Positions 9,388 through 16,723 of a stretch of 64,000 nt of DNA are shown here, in pieces. Origin of the DNA: CAYSRC01 sp964446385. Its GTDB lineage: Bacteria > Bacillota > Clostridia > Oscillospirales > Ruminococcaceae. The translations under genes and the position numbers were made by a program. The stretch's first letter is position 1. The number at the start of each line of letters is the position of its first letter. Location: contig CAYUOH010000009.1 in assembly GCA_964446385.1 (NCBI GenBank), forward strand, positions 1 to 64,000, given 5' to 3'. The notes below the pieces were generated by a model, which did not search any database, had not been told where the DNA came from, and saw only the letters and a list, made by a program, of their open reading frames with translations.

Positions 9388-9420
9388 AAGAGAGGTCCCA
9401 TGCGGGACCTCTCTTTTTTT
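9388..9420. terminator. Bidirectional terminator shared by oppA and rnpB
   Basis: The stem AAGAGAGGTCCC / GGGACCTCTCTT with a 4-base loop has a T-run on the plus strand and, read on the minus strand, another T-run. It lies between the convergent oppA and rnpB genes. Confidence 0.88.
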
Positions 9421-9430
9421 ATTAAAAAAT

Positions 9431-9766
9431 GCGACTGAGTCTGTAAGCCGGGTTCTGTCTTGGATGACAATCTATCTAATCGCTTCGTCGCCGAAACTCT
9501 TCAGCCACATCGGGGGCGCGCCGGGCAGACGCATAATGCCCCACATGGTGTTGCTCCGGATAGGGTTTACAGGGCCGCGCAGTCGCCTGCGCGCCGGTGA
9601 GCTCTTGCCTCGCCTTTCCATCCTTACCCGGTACAAAAATACCGGGCGGTTTATTTCTGTTGCACTTTCCCTAAGGTTACCCTCGGCTGCCGTTAGCAGT
9701 TATCCTGCCCTGTGGAGCCCGGACTTTCCTCACATTTTGCAATGTGCTGCCATCCAGCTCACTCGC
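9431..9766 (-). ncRNA. rnpB: RNase P RNA, bacterial class A
   Basis: Catalytic RNA of RNase P, which trims 5' ends of pre-tRNAs. Read on the minus strand it contains the universal blocks GAGGAAAGTCCGGGC, AGTGCAACAGA, AAACCGCC, GTAAACCC and ACAGAACCCGGCTTA. The ends GCGAGTGAG and CTCAGTCGC pair as helix P1, which fixes the limits to within a few bases. The overall plan is the ancestral class A, common in Clostridia, rather than the Bacillus class B. The predicted start comes from the promoter at 9773-9801; transcription stops at the shared terminator. Confidence 0.93.
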
Positions 9767-9772
9767 ACGCGT

Positions 9773-9801
9773 ATTATATCATAAAAAACTGTTTGCATCA
9801 A
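9773..9801 (-). promoter_or_regulatory. Promoter of rnpB
   Basis: On the minus strand TTGATG (9801-9796), a 17-base spacer and TATAAT (9778-9773). The predicted start is close to the P1 helix of rnpB. Confidence 0.8.
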
Positions 9802-9821
9802 TTGCCGGATTGCAGTATAAT
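9793..9821 (+). promoter_or_regulatory. Promoter of gdhA, overlapping the rnpB -35 box
   Basis: TTGCAT (9793-9798), a 17-base spacer and TATAAT (9816-9821). Three bases of the -35 box are also part of the rnpB -35 box on the other strand. Confidence 0.75.
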
Positions 9822-9868
9822 CACAGACAAATTTCATACTATACCAATTTAAAGTGGAGGAAATAATT

Positions 9869-11212
9869 ATGAAAAATCAATACCTGCTTGATGTGTTCGA
9901 GGACGTAAAACGCCGCGACGCGGGCGAGCCGGAATTTCTGCAGGCGGTCACCGAGGTTCTCGAATCGCTGGAGCCCGTTATCGAGTCCGACTCCAATTAT
10001 CAGAAGTACGGCGTTATCGAAAGAATAGTGGAGCCCGAGCGTTTCGTCCAGTTCCGCGTACCCTGGGTTGACGACAACGGTATCGTCCGTGTAAACAGGG
10101 GATACCGCGTCCAGTACAACAGTGCCATCGGGCCTTATAAAGGTGGTCTGCGCCTTCATCCCTCTGTCGATTCTTCCGTTATGAAATTCCTGGGCTTTGA
10201 ACAGATGTTCAAGAATAGCCTTACCACTTTGCCCATGGGAGGCGGCAAGGGCGGCAGCGACTTTGACCCAAAGGGTAAATCCGAGGGAGAGGTCATGCGT
10301 TTCTGCCAGAGTTTTATGAACGAGCTTTACCGCTATATTGGCGACGACGTAGATGTTCCCGCCGGTGATATCGGCGTAGGAGCCCGCGAGATCGGTTACT
10401 TCTTCGGCCAGTACAAGAGGATCACTAATTCGTTTAACGGCGTTCTGACTGGCAAGGGAATTCCCTTCGGTGGTTCCCTGGGCCGTACAGAGGCCACAGG
10501 TTATGGCCTCTGCTACTTCGCTGAGGAAATGCTCAACTGCATGCGCGGCGACTCCCTCAAGGGCAAACGCGTGGTTGTCTCCGGTTCCGGCAACGTAGCG
10601 ACATACGCCGTAGAGAAAGCCACACAGCTGGGTGCAAAGGTCGTTACCGTAAGCGACAGCAACGGCTACGTTGTGGACGAAAATGGCATCGATCTTGACG
10701 TTGTAAACCAGATCAAGCAGGTGGAGCGAGGACGCATCAAGGAATACGTCAACCGCGTAAAGGGCGCCCAGTATCACGAGGGATGCAAGGACGTATGGAC
10801 CGTCAAATGCGATATCGCAATGCCCTGCGCTACACAGAATGAGCTTGACGAGACAGCTGCCGCGATCCTTATTGCCAACGGTTGCATAGCGGTATGCGAG
10901 GGCGCCAACATGCCCACCACCGCAGAAGCCACAAAGATGATTCAAGGCGCCGGCCTTATGTTTACCCCAGGCAAGGCATCCAACGCCGGCGGCGTTGCGG
11001 TATCCGGCCTTGAGATGAGCCAGAACGCACAACATTTAAGCTGGACGAAGGAAGAAGTAGACCAGAAGCTTCAGGGTATCATGAAGAATATTTTTCACAG
11101 CTCGTACGACGCTGCACAGCGCTATGGAATGGGCGAAGATCTTGTCGCCGGCGCCAATATAGCCGGATTTCTGAAGATTTCCAAAGCCATGATTGCGCAG
11201 GGAATTGTATAA
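9869..11212 (+). CDS. gdhA: NADP-type glutamate dehydrogenase
   Basis: Reversible amination of 2-oxoglutarate with ammonium to glutamate, linking nitrogen and carbon metabolism in the cytoplasm. The hexameric family I pattern is clear: VPWVDDNG, GPYKGGLRLHPSV, the catalytic-Lys region LPMGGGKGGSDFDPKGKS, the Rossmann GSGNVA motif, and CEGANMPTT near the coenzyme cleft. The frame is open from a GTG at 9854, but GGAGG at 9856-9860 serves the ATG at 9869, giving 447 aa, the usual family length. Monocistronic as far as I can see; no clear terminator follows before the tRNA promoter. Confidence 0.95.
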   Translation: MKNQYLLDVFEDVKRRDAGEPEFLQAVTEVLESLEPVIESDSNYQKYGVIERIVEPERFVQFRVPWVDDNGIVRVNRGYRVQYNSAIGPYKGGLRLHPSVDSSVMKFLGFEQMFKNSLTTLPMGGGKGGSDFDPKGKSEGEVMRFCQSFMNELYRYIGDDVDVPAGDIGVGAREIGYFFGQYKRITNSFNGVLTGKGIPFGGSLGRTEATGYGLCYFAEEMLNCMRGDSLKGKRVVVSGSGNVATYAVEKATQLGAKVVTVSDSNGYVVDENGIDLDVVNQIKQVERGRIKEYVNRVKGAQYHEGCKDVWTVKCDIAMPCATQNELDETAAAILIANGCIAVCEGANMPTTAEATKMIQGAGLMFTPGKASNAGGVAVSGLEMSQNAQHLSWTKEEVDQKLQGIMKNIFHSSYDAAQRYGMGEDLVAGANIAGFLKISKAMIAQGIV

Positions 11213-11220
11213 AAATATAG

Positions 11221-11249
11221 TTGGCATTTTATCAATTAAGTGCTATAAT
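11221..11249 (+). promoter_or_regulatory. Promoter of the tRNA-Arg/tRNA-His unit
   Basis: TTGGCA (11221-11226), a 17-base spacer and TATAAT (11244-11249) with TG at the extended -10 position; near consensus, as expected for stable RNA. Confidence 0.8.
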
Positions 11250-11259
11250 ATCCGAGTCA

Positions 11260-11284
11260 CCTGCCCCGGACAACACGGGGCAGG
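11260..11284 (+). other. Hairpin in the pre-tRNA leader
   Basis: CCTGCCCCG and CGGGGCAGG form a perfect 9-bp stem with a 7-base loop. It begins within a few bases of the predicted transcription start and ends 7 bases before tRNA-Arg. There is no T-run, so it is not a standard terminator. Confidence 0.6.
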
Positions 11285-11291
11285 AATACTT

Positions 11292-11368
11292 GCGCCAGTA
11301 GCTCAGGTGGATAGAGCAACTGCCTTCTAAGCAGTAGGCCGGGGGTTCGAGTCCCTCCTGGCGCACCA
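11292..11368 (+). tRNA. tRNA-Arg (anticodon TCT)
   Basis: A complete cloverleaf: acceptor GCGCCAG/CTGGCGC, anticodon loop CTTCTAA between CTGC and GCAG, T-arm with GTTCGAG, discriminator A and an encoded CCA. It reads AGA/AGG codons. Confidence 0.95.
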
Positions 11369-11392
11369 CTTGATAAAACTGGTTTTTTATAT

Positions 11393-11470
11393 GGTGGGCG
11401 TAGCTCAGTTGGTTAGAGTACCAGGTTGTGGCCCTGGGGGTCGAGGGTTCGAATCCCCTCGCCCACCCCA
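11393..11470 (+). tRNA. tRNA-His (anticodon GTG)
   Basis: Acceptor GTGGGCG/CGCCCAC, anticodon loop TTGTGGC between CCAGG and CCTGG, T-arm GGTTCGAATC and an encoded CCA. The extra G at 11393 (position -1) faces C73, the identity feature of tRNA-His. An integrase gene lies downstream, so its 3' end is a possible attachment site. Confidence 0.95.
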
Positions 11471-11515
11471 AAAACCCCGTCATTCCTCAAATGCAGGAGT
11501 GACGGGGTTTTCTTT
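11471..11515 (+). terminator. Terminator of the tRNA unit
   Basis: AAAACCCCGTCATTCCT pairs with AGGAGTGACGGGGTTTT (one G:T pair), followed by TCTTT. Confidence 0.85.
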
Positions 11516-11616
11516 GTAGAAGCCCATGGTTACGGCGTTTGCGGGCTTTTGTCTATGATAAAATTATTTGCGATAAAATAAAAATATTTGCCGAAAAACA
11601 AAGATTTTTAAATAAA

Positions 11617-11640
11617 AGGGTCCACGAAAGGGTCCACGAA
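11617..11640. repeat. Two tandem 12-bp repeats beside the integrase gene
   Basis: AGGGTCCACGAA occurs twice, back to back. It sits 13 bases beyond the integrase stop codon, between tRNA-His and int, where integrase arm-binding repeats are often found. The role is inferred. Confidence 0.6.
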
Positions 11641-11653
11641 ATTTTTGATGACT

Positions 11654-12634
11654 TTACTTGAAATAATTAAGTAGCTGTTCTTCAACCTGCTGCTTGCGTT
11701 CATCCAGAAGATGGCCGTATACCTTGGTGACCATGGCGTCGGAATTGTGGCCTATCAGCTTGATGATGTACGCCGTAGGCATACCGAGGGAAATGCAGAC
11801 CGAACAGAAGTAGTGACGAAGCAGGTGCTCGTGAAACGGATATCCTAGATCCGTGCATACCTTTTTAAACTTTGCAGTTATCTTGTCCGGAGATGCGTTG
11901 ACCGGTTGACCTTCATGTTTGGCAAGCAACTTCATAACACGGTCCGGCATCGGCACCCAGCGATCACCGGCATAAGACTTGGTACCCTTAGTCTCCCATC
12001 CGTCCGGGCCTTTAACCCGCGCACGGTGAACGTGAATTCGTTGCCGCGTGAAGTTTATATCATTCCACTCCAGTGCGGACATCTCGGAACGGCGCAGACC
12101 CATTGTTGCACCCAAGAGGAACGGTATTTCCCATTTAGTTCCGGCGACAGCGTCAATGATCCGATCAATGTCATCCTTTTGTGGAATAATGAACTCCTTT
12201 TTTTCTTTTTGAGGCAGGTTAACCTTGGGAACATCGATACCCTGGGACTTGAGTATGGCCGACAGAAGGCCGAATGCATTGCGCACGGTTTTAGGGGACT
12301 TTCCAATCGAGGACATCCAGGACTGCACTACCGGCTGCGTCAGCGACGAAAGCGGATAGTCTATCTGGCACAGATAATTGCGCCAGAGCACGCCGTATCC
12401 CTTAATAGTGGACGGGGACAGTGTTCCGGAGTTGCCGGATATAAAGATATCATAAGCGGTGGATAGACGCATCGGACTGGCGGCGGCTATTTTGTGCCCG
12501 TATTTAAATTCACCGGCAAGACGTTCCGCCTCGCGCTTAGTAGGGGCGGTGAATGACTTTATCCGGTGCTTTCCGTCGAAATCGGTAAATTTAACCCTGG
12601 CACGGTACGCCCCGGATGGAAGCTTATGAGCCAC
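11654..12634 (-). CDS. int: Tyrosine recombinase, phage/ICE-type integrase
   Basis: Site-specific recombinase for integration and excision of a mobile element. The 326-aa protein has an N-terminal AP2-like arm-binding segment, a SAM-like core-binding domain (residues about 55-140), and a catalytic domain carrying GLRRSE (Arg I), HLLRH (His-x-x-Arg), IGHNS and the nucleophile Tyr in KVYGHL. All key residues are present. It lies on the minus strand pointing towards tRNA-His about 180 bases away, the usual orientation for an element inserted at a tRNA 3' end. Other element genes follow upstream, but the element looks decayed and no conjugation or structural genes are seen. Confidence 0.92.
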   Translation of the reverse strand: MAHKLPSGAYRARVKFTDFDGKHRIKSFTAPTKREAERLAGEFKYGHKIAAASPMRLSTAYDIFISGNSGTLSPSTIKGYGVLWRNYLCQIDYPLSSLTQPVVQSWMSSIGKSPKTVRNAFGLLSAILKSQGIDVPKVNLPQKEKKEFIIPQKDDIDRIIDAVAGTKWEIPFLLGATMGLRRSEMSALEWNDINFTRQRIHVHRARVKGPDGWETKGTKSYAGDRWVPMPDRVMKLLAKHEGQPVNASPDKITAKFKKVCTDLGYPFHEHLLRHYFCSVCISLGMPTAYIIKLIGHNSDAMVTKVYGHLLDERKQQVEEQLLNYFK

Positions 12635-12673
12635 GGGATATCACCACCTTGAATTTTATAATGAATGTTATTT

Positions 12674-13015
12674 CTATTTAAAGGTAACAGGAAATAATGC
12701 TTGGAGAACTGCCAGCACCTTCTGTTGATCCCCCTCGGAAATAGAATCCATGAAATGAATAAGTTGCTCGCGATAGACATCGGCTTTGCCGGTGTCTTTT
12801 TCTGTCTCCAGGCCTTTCTCCCAGCCCATAAGGTAAGCGGGCGTGGTAAGAAGAATTTCTGAAATTGGCTGAAGGATTGCTCCCGGGACCTTTTCAATCC
12901 CACCGTTTTCATATCTGTATACAAAAGCAGGCGAAATACCCAATCTCTTTGCGAGTTTTTCTGCAGAAATTCCGAGTTCTTTTCTGCGATTTTTAATCCT
13001 TTCTCCTGTTGTCAT
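12674..13015 (-). CDS. XRE-family repressor (CI-like)
   Basis: A 113-aa DNA-binding protein with a helix-turn-helix at residues about 5-60 (ERIKNRRKELGISAEKLAKRL, with the recognition helix around SPAFVYRYE). The YENGGIEKVP and PAYLMGWEK segments are typical of lysogeny or ICE repressors. It probably represses excision and transfer genes of the element. It forms a minus-strand run with the ImmA-like gene (10 bases upstream) and int (39 bases downstream), so it is likely the regulator of a lysogeny-type module. Confidence 0.85.
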   Translation of the reverse strand: MTTGERIKNRRKELGISAEKLAKRLGISPAFVYRYENGGIEKVPGAILQPISEILLTTPAYLMGWEKGLETEKDTGKADVYREQLIHFMDSISEGDQQKVLAVLQALFPVTFK

Positions 13016-13025
13016 TTATAATCTC

Positions 13026-13433
13026 CTACTTCTCACCGGGATGACTCTGATAATATGTAATTGCTTTGTACATAAATTCGTCAGTTACATTAAAATATTC
13101 TGCGAGATCCCAGTAATCAACAATTCTCATATTAATAATAGTATCCAACTCATCCTTCGGGATGAGTTTTTTTATAGCCCATGCATCGGCGCGATTCTCG
13201 TATTTTTGTCTAATATCCAACAGTGAGTATACGTTATAAAAGCTTCCGGTCTCACAATGGCCTAGCTCGTGAGCTATATGTACTCTCTCAGTTTTAGCTC
13301 TCCATAACAATGAATAGTCTGCATATATATAGTAACCGTCTTCACCTTGTATTGATATTGATTCACACTCAGGCAAGGATGCATACATTATTTCAATTCC
13401 ATCTCGTTCGGCTGTATCATACAACTCGGTCAT
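13026..13433 (-). CDS. ImmA/IrrE-family metallopeptidase
   Basis: Zinc protease of the type that cleaves a partner XRE repressor to induce mobile elements, as ImmA does for ImmR of ICEBs1. The 135-aa sequence has the zinc motif HELGH at about residue 58, with a downstream glutamate-containing helix (YENRADAWAIKKLIP). It lies immediately upstream of the CI-like repressor gene on the same strand, the standard ImmR/ImmA-type pairing, so the repressor at 12674-13015 is the likely substrate. Confidence 0.88.
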   Translation of the reverse strand: MTELYDTAERDGIEIMYASLPECESISIQGEDGYYIYADYSLLWRAKTERVHIAHELGHCETGSFYNVYSLLDIRQKYENRADAWAIKKLIPKDELDTIINMRIVDYWDLAEYFNVTDEFMYKAITYYQSHPGEK

Positions 13434-13482
13434 CGGTCTGATCTCGATTCTTTATACTTTATATATTAGATGTTCTGGACTT

Positions 13483-13680
13483 TTACTTTTTTGATTTTTT
13501 ATTCTTTTCTCTTTCGCTAACAAACTTTGCGAACTGTTTGACTTCATCCCACATTTCTTCGGTAACTTCACCGGATCCACCGAATAAGGCAACCTTAAAT
13601 CCCTGTTCATTGAAATCATCATTCTCAGCTTCATCTTTTCCTATAAGGAAATTAAAATCCACGTTGAAGTAGTCGGCTAT
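13483..13680 (-). pseudogene. C-terminal fragment of a second XRE repressor
   Basis: Sixty-five minus-strand codons read as the tail of an XRE regulator: IADYFNVDFNFLIGKDE is the usual linker after the helix-turn-helix, followed by an ALFGGSG segment and an EVKQFAKFV helix common in phage repressors. The N-terminal DNA-binding half is missing. The open frame runs on to 13950, but that part is only the antisense of the zeta-like gene, so the true fragment should end near 13680. This marks a deletion or recombination junction. Confidence 0.7.
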
Positions 13681-13714
13681 AGTTGCAGAGGCGCAGGATA
13701 GAATAGACAACATC

Positions 13715-14680
13715 ATGAAAATGGAACCGTATAGGCAGTCCGAATCCGAACTGAACAGAAACGTTGAAAGACTGCTAAGCAGTGAAAACCTTGCGGCAAG
13801 AAGAGACTCAAAAACAGGTAAGATAGTTAAGGTAAAAGGAGAAGTCGCTTTCGACAGCCCAATCGCAAAAGAGAAAAAAGCCTTTATTGTTATCGGAAGA
13901 CCGGCAGGTGGGAAATCAAGCGTCTTTGCAAATGTTCTTTCCGCGGACAATCATGCAAGAATTATTGATAGCGATATTGTAAAACCGTGGTATAATGTAT
14001 ATGATGATGGATATGGTGCCGGATATGTCCAGAACGCGAGCGACGAAGTGTTCAGTGGAGCTCTTTACCGCGCTTCAAACCTGGGAGAGAATATAGTTAT
14101 CCCGAAGATCGGCGGGGAAAGTATTATTGAGATTGCTAAAGGTCTCAAAGGGCTTGGGTATAAAGTAGGCCTATACTTCAACGAAGTATCCGAAGAAAGT
14201 TCAATCATGAGGGCTGCTTCAAGATTTGCGCAGGAGGGCAGATACCTCGGCCTGAATTATCTGTCCAGCATCGGAGAAAAGCCGTACAATACTTTTATAA
14301 ATAATGCAGAAGCAACTTACAACTGGGGGGATTTATTTGACTATGCAGAATGGAAAAACAACGACGTCGAATTCGGACAACAGCCGCGAGCAGTCTGGAC
14401 CAAAGAGGGAAGGACCTCTTTATCCTCTTTCCTGGCAGGATCAGCAGATGGCATGGTCGGAGGATCACTGCGCGGACAGGTTCTTGGAATTGATTCAAAA
14501 ACACAAGAAAATCAACGAAAAATAAATGCCTCGGATAATACCGGGGCATTTATTGACCGAGAAGATGCAAGATACTCTGCAGGAATGCTTGATTCCGACA
14601 AGGATGATATAGCTAAAGCTTCTTCCTGTCGGTGTATTCATGGTCGATGCCACAGAAGGAAAACCGTTAGTTGTAAATGA
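13715..14680 (+). CDS. Zeta-toxin-like P-loop kinase, probably rearranged at both ends
   Basis: It has a zeta/PezT-like kinase core: Walker A GRPAGGKSS at about residue 64, a following DSDIVK strand, an ENIVIPK strand, and Arg-rich helices (MRAASRFAQEGR). Zeta toxins phosphorylate UDP-N-acetylglucosamine or related nucleotide sugars; the substrate here is unknown. Protein-like sequence continues upstream of the ATG without a ribosome site, so it may be the rest of a larger protein. The last 50 or so codons run through a hairpin terminator (14524-14554) and into the next gene in the wrong frame, so the C-terminus is probably not native. Low to moderate certainty about function. Confidence 0.6.
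   Translation: MKMEPYRQSESELNRNVERLLSSENLAARRDSKTGKIVKVKGEVAFDSPIAKEKKAFIVIGRPAGGKSSVFANVLSADNHARIIDSDIVKPWYNVYDDGYGAGYVQNASDEVFSGALYRASNLGENIVIPKIGGESIIEIAKGLKGLGYKVGLYFNEVSEESSIMRAASRFAQEGRYLGLNYLSSIGEKPYNTFINNAEATYNWGDLFDYAEWKNNDVEFGQQPRAVWTKEGRTSLSSFLAGSADGMVGGSLRGQVLGIDSKTQENQRKINASDNTGAFIDREDARYSAGMLDSDKDDIAKASSCRCIHGRCHRRKTVSCK
14343..14525 (+). CDS. Small 60-aa ORF overlapping the zeta-like gene; possible antitoxin or frameshifted C-terminus
   Basis: In a different frame from the kinase ORF there is a 60-codon ORF ending exactly at a terminator hairpin. Its C-terminal half (DRFLELIQKHKKINEK) looks like genuine protein. A G-run (GGGGGGA) lies about 11 bases before its ATG. Either it is a small separate gene, for instance an antitoxin, or it is the true end of the kinase reached after a frameshift. 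I do not recognise a family. Confidence 0.4.
   Translation: MQNGKTTTSNSDNSREQSGPKREGPLYPLSWQDQQMAWSEDHCADRFLELIQKHKKINEK
14524..14554 (+). terminator. Hairpin terminator overlapping the small ORF stop
   Basis: AAATGCCTCGG pairs with CCGGGGCATTT (one G:T pair). The stem overlaps the last base or two of the stop codon at 14523-14525. The T-run is short. Confidence 0.6.
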
Positions 14681-16025
14681 CATGGGCAGAGCTTTATTGG
14701 GCAGTGGGATTCTACCAGATGCGAATGAGCATAATCTTTCTGAAGTATATAAAGCATATAAAGGAGATACCCAGACACATTATCCCACTACTGAGATGCC
14801 AATTACGTTGGGAATGAAAGGAATCAGTTCTCATATAGAGGACATGGTCGTTGAGCGCCCAAATGGAACTAGAATATTGCTTGAGGTATTCGGAACTCCT
14901 GTTTCTGATGAAAAGGGTAATTCTTGGGCAAGCTTTGTTGCTTTCACGGACATAACCGAACGTAAAAAAGCCGAGGAAAATTTGATTTATTTCAGTAACC
15001 ATGACCACCTCACTGGTTTGTATAACCGAACATATTTTGAAGAAGCAATTAAAAGACTTGATACAAAAGAAAACCTCCCCCTATCCATCATAATGATTGA
15101 TACGAACGGATTAAAGATTATCAATGATTCTTTTGGACATGACATGGGCGATGAATTGCTTAAAAAAGCCGCGAGCGCAATTAAACAGGGCTGCCGCGCA
15201 GAGGATATACCTGTAAGGTACGGCGGGGATGAATTTATTATTGTGTTACCTAACACAAATGATGCTGAAACATTAAAAATCGCGAACTCTGTAAAGGAGT
15301 TAACATCCCATGAAAAGGTTGAAAACATTGACTTATCTATTTCTTACGGATATGCTACAAAACATTTAACTCACGAGTCGATTATGGAAATATTAGCGAA
15401 CGCTGAGAATCATATGTACAGCCATAAACTGTCTGAACGTTCGAGCATGAGAAGTAAAACGATTGAAATTATCATGAACACACTATTTGAGAAAAGTCAC
15501 AGAGAGTCCCAGCATTCAATGAGGGTGAGCAAGATATGCGAAGCGATTGCGGTTGCATTGAACTTCGAAAAGCAAGAAGTAAATCAAATGAGAATTGCAG
15601 GACTCGTTCATGATATTGGTAAAATTGGAATAGATGAAAAAATTCTTAATAAATCAGGAAAATTAGACATCGATGAAAGAAAAGAGATAGAAAGACATCC
15701 GGAGGCTGGTTGGCGAATCTTAAGTTCAAGTAACGAATTCGCAGATCTAGCAAAACATATTCTCCACCACCATGAAAAATGGGATGGCAATGGATATCCT
15801 AACAAGCTTATAGGCGAAAATATTCCAATCGAGTCAAGGATCATCACTGTTGCTGACTCTTATGACGCGATGACAAGCGAAAGAAGTTACAAAGCAGCAA
15901 TGAGCCATGAAGATGCTATCAAAGAAATTCAAAGATGCTCCGGCACGCAATTTGACCCAGCTATTGTTGATGTGTTTGTGAATCAGGTGGCGCCAAGTAG
16001 TGATTTTTCGGGGTTGGGGGGGTAA
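14640..16025 (+). CDS. PAS-GGDEF-HD-GYP cyclic-di-GMP protein, N-terminally truncated
   Basis: A dual cyclic-di-GMP enzyme. Residues about 1-110 are the rest of a PAS domain (ending DITERKKAEENL). A GGDEF domain follows with YGGDEF at about residue 195 and an upstream RAED inhibitory site. Then an HD-GYP phosphodiesterase domain with HDIGK at about 324 and HHEKWDGNGYP at about 376. Both domains keep catalytic motifs, so synthesis and hydrolysis are possible. Native-looking PAS sequence (LLPVGVF) precedes the ATG back to about 14613, where the frame breaks, and no ribosome site is present, so the gene has lost its N-terminus in a rearrangement. The last dozen residues also look non-native. Base use is AT-richer than the core genes. 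Confidence 0.85.
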   Translation: MVDATEGKPLVVNDMGRALLGSGILPDANEHNLSEVYKAYKGDTQTHYPTTEMPITLGMKGISSHIEDMVVERPNGTRILLEVFGTPVSDEKGNSWASFVAFTDITERKKAEENLIYFSNHDHLTGLYNRTYFEEAIKRLDTKENLPLSIIMIDTNGLKIINDSFGHDMGDELLKKAASAIKQGCRAEDIPVRYGGDEFIIVLPNTNDAETLKIANSVKELTSHEKVENIDLSISYGYATKHLTHESIMEILANAENHMYSHKLSERSSMRSKTIEIIMNTLFEKSHRESQHSMRVSKICEAIAVALNFEKQEVNQMRIAGLVHDIGKIGIDEKILNKSGKLDIDERKEIERHPEAGWRILSSSNEFADLAKHILHHHEKWDGNGYPNKLIGENIPIESRIITVADSYDAMTSERSYKAAMSHEDAIKEIQRCSGTQFDPAIVDVFVNQVAPSSDFSGLGG

Positions 16026-16077
16026 CTCCCTTACTTACCGCCATGAATAAAGAGATAACGTTTGGAGGAAAACCATC

Positions 16078-16722
16078 ATGAAAAACATAGACTCATTTGC
16101 GCTGGAATTTGAAAAAGCCTTGCTGCAGATTAATCGCATGAAAGCAGCAGAAATATTTGAGAAATGCTATGCAAGCGATAATGGCTTTGGCGAATTGGAA
16201 CTACTGGCCATTCAATCATTGGAGCGAATCGGAGATGGCTGGGAAAACGGGACGATTTCTTTATCACAGGTCTACATGAGTGGTGTGATCTGTGAGGAAC
16301 TGATTGATAAATACTTGCCGAAGTTTCAAATCAAGCGGACCGATATTCCCAAGATGGCCATCGCAGTACTGCTGGATCATCACGCTTTGGGCAAAAGAAT
16401 CGTCTACTCAATCCTTAGAGCGGGTGGATTTGAAATCATGGACTTTGGACAGGGATTAAGCGTTGAAGAACTTGTTTCGAAAACAGTCGAAAACCAGATA
16501 GAAATCCTGCTTATTTCAACCCTGATGCTCCCTTCTGCTTTGAAGGTCAAGACCGTGAAAGAGCAACTGGCTGTCCAAGGTTCAGCAGCCAGAATAATCG
16601 TTGGTGGTGCACCGTTCAGGCTTGATAAGAATCTCTGGTTGACTGTTGGCGCTGACGCTGATGGTAAAAATGCATCAAACATCATTAAGACGATCGAAGT
16701 GTTAATGAAAGGGGTGGAATAA
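16078..16722 (+). CDS. Corrinoid (cobalamin-binding) methyl-carrier protein, MtaC/MtbC type
   Basis: Carries a cobamide that shuttles methyl groups between two methyltransferases. It has an N-terminal four-helix cap (residues about 1-90) and a Rossmann-type B12 domain. The base-off/His-on motif D-x-H-x-x-G is intact (Asp100, His102, Gly105), followed by the SxL (ISTLMLPS) and GG (IVGGAPF) loops and GADADGKNA. At 214 aa it has the family length. The start follows TTGGAGG. It lies 1 base before the methyltransferase gene, so the two are surely co-expressed. The methyl donor cannot be told from sequence. Confidence 0.92.
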   Translation: MKNIDSFALEFEKALLQINRMKAAEIFEKCYASDNGFGELELLAIQSLERIGDGWENGTISLSQVYMSGVICEELIDKYLPKFQIKRTDIPKMAIAVLLDHHALGKRIVYSILRAGGFEIMDFGQGLSVEELVSKTVENQIEILLISTLMLPSALKVKTVKEQLAVQGSAARIIVGGAPFRLDKNLWLTVGADADGKNASNIIKTIEVLMKGVE

Positions 16723-16723
16723 T

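Noticed and set aside
9839..11035. 398-codon minus-strand open frame opposite gdhA
   Set aside because: It is the exact antisense of a strongly conserved glutamate dehydrogenase, has no ribosome site and no recognisable domain; it is a by-product of codon bias.
13681..13950. N-terminal extension of the minus-strand repressor fragment
   Set aside because: This part is only the complement of the zeta-like kinase coding sequence; the native repressor sequence stops near 13680.
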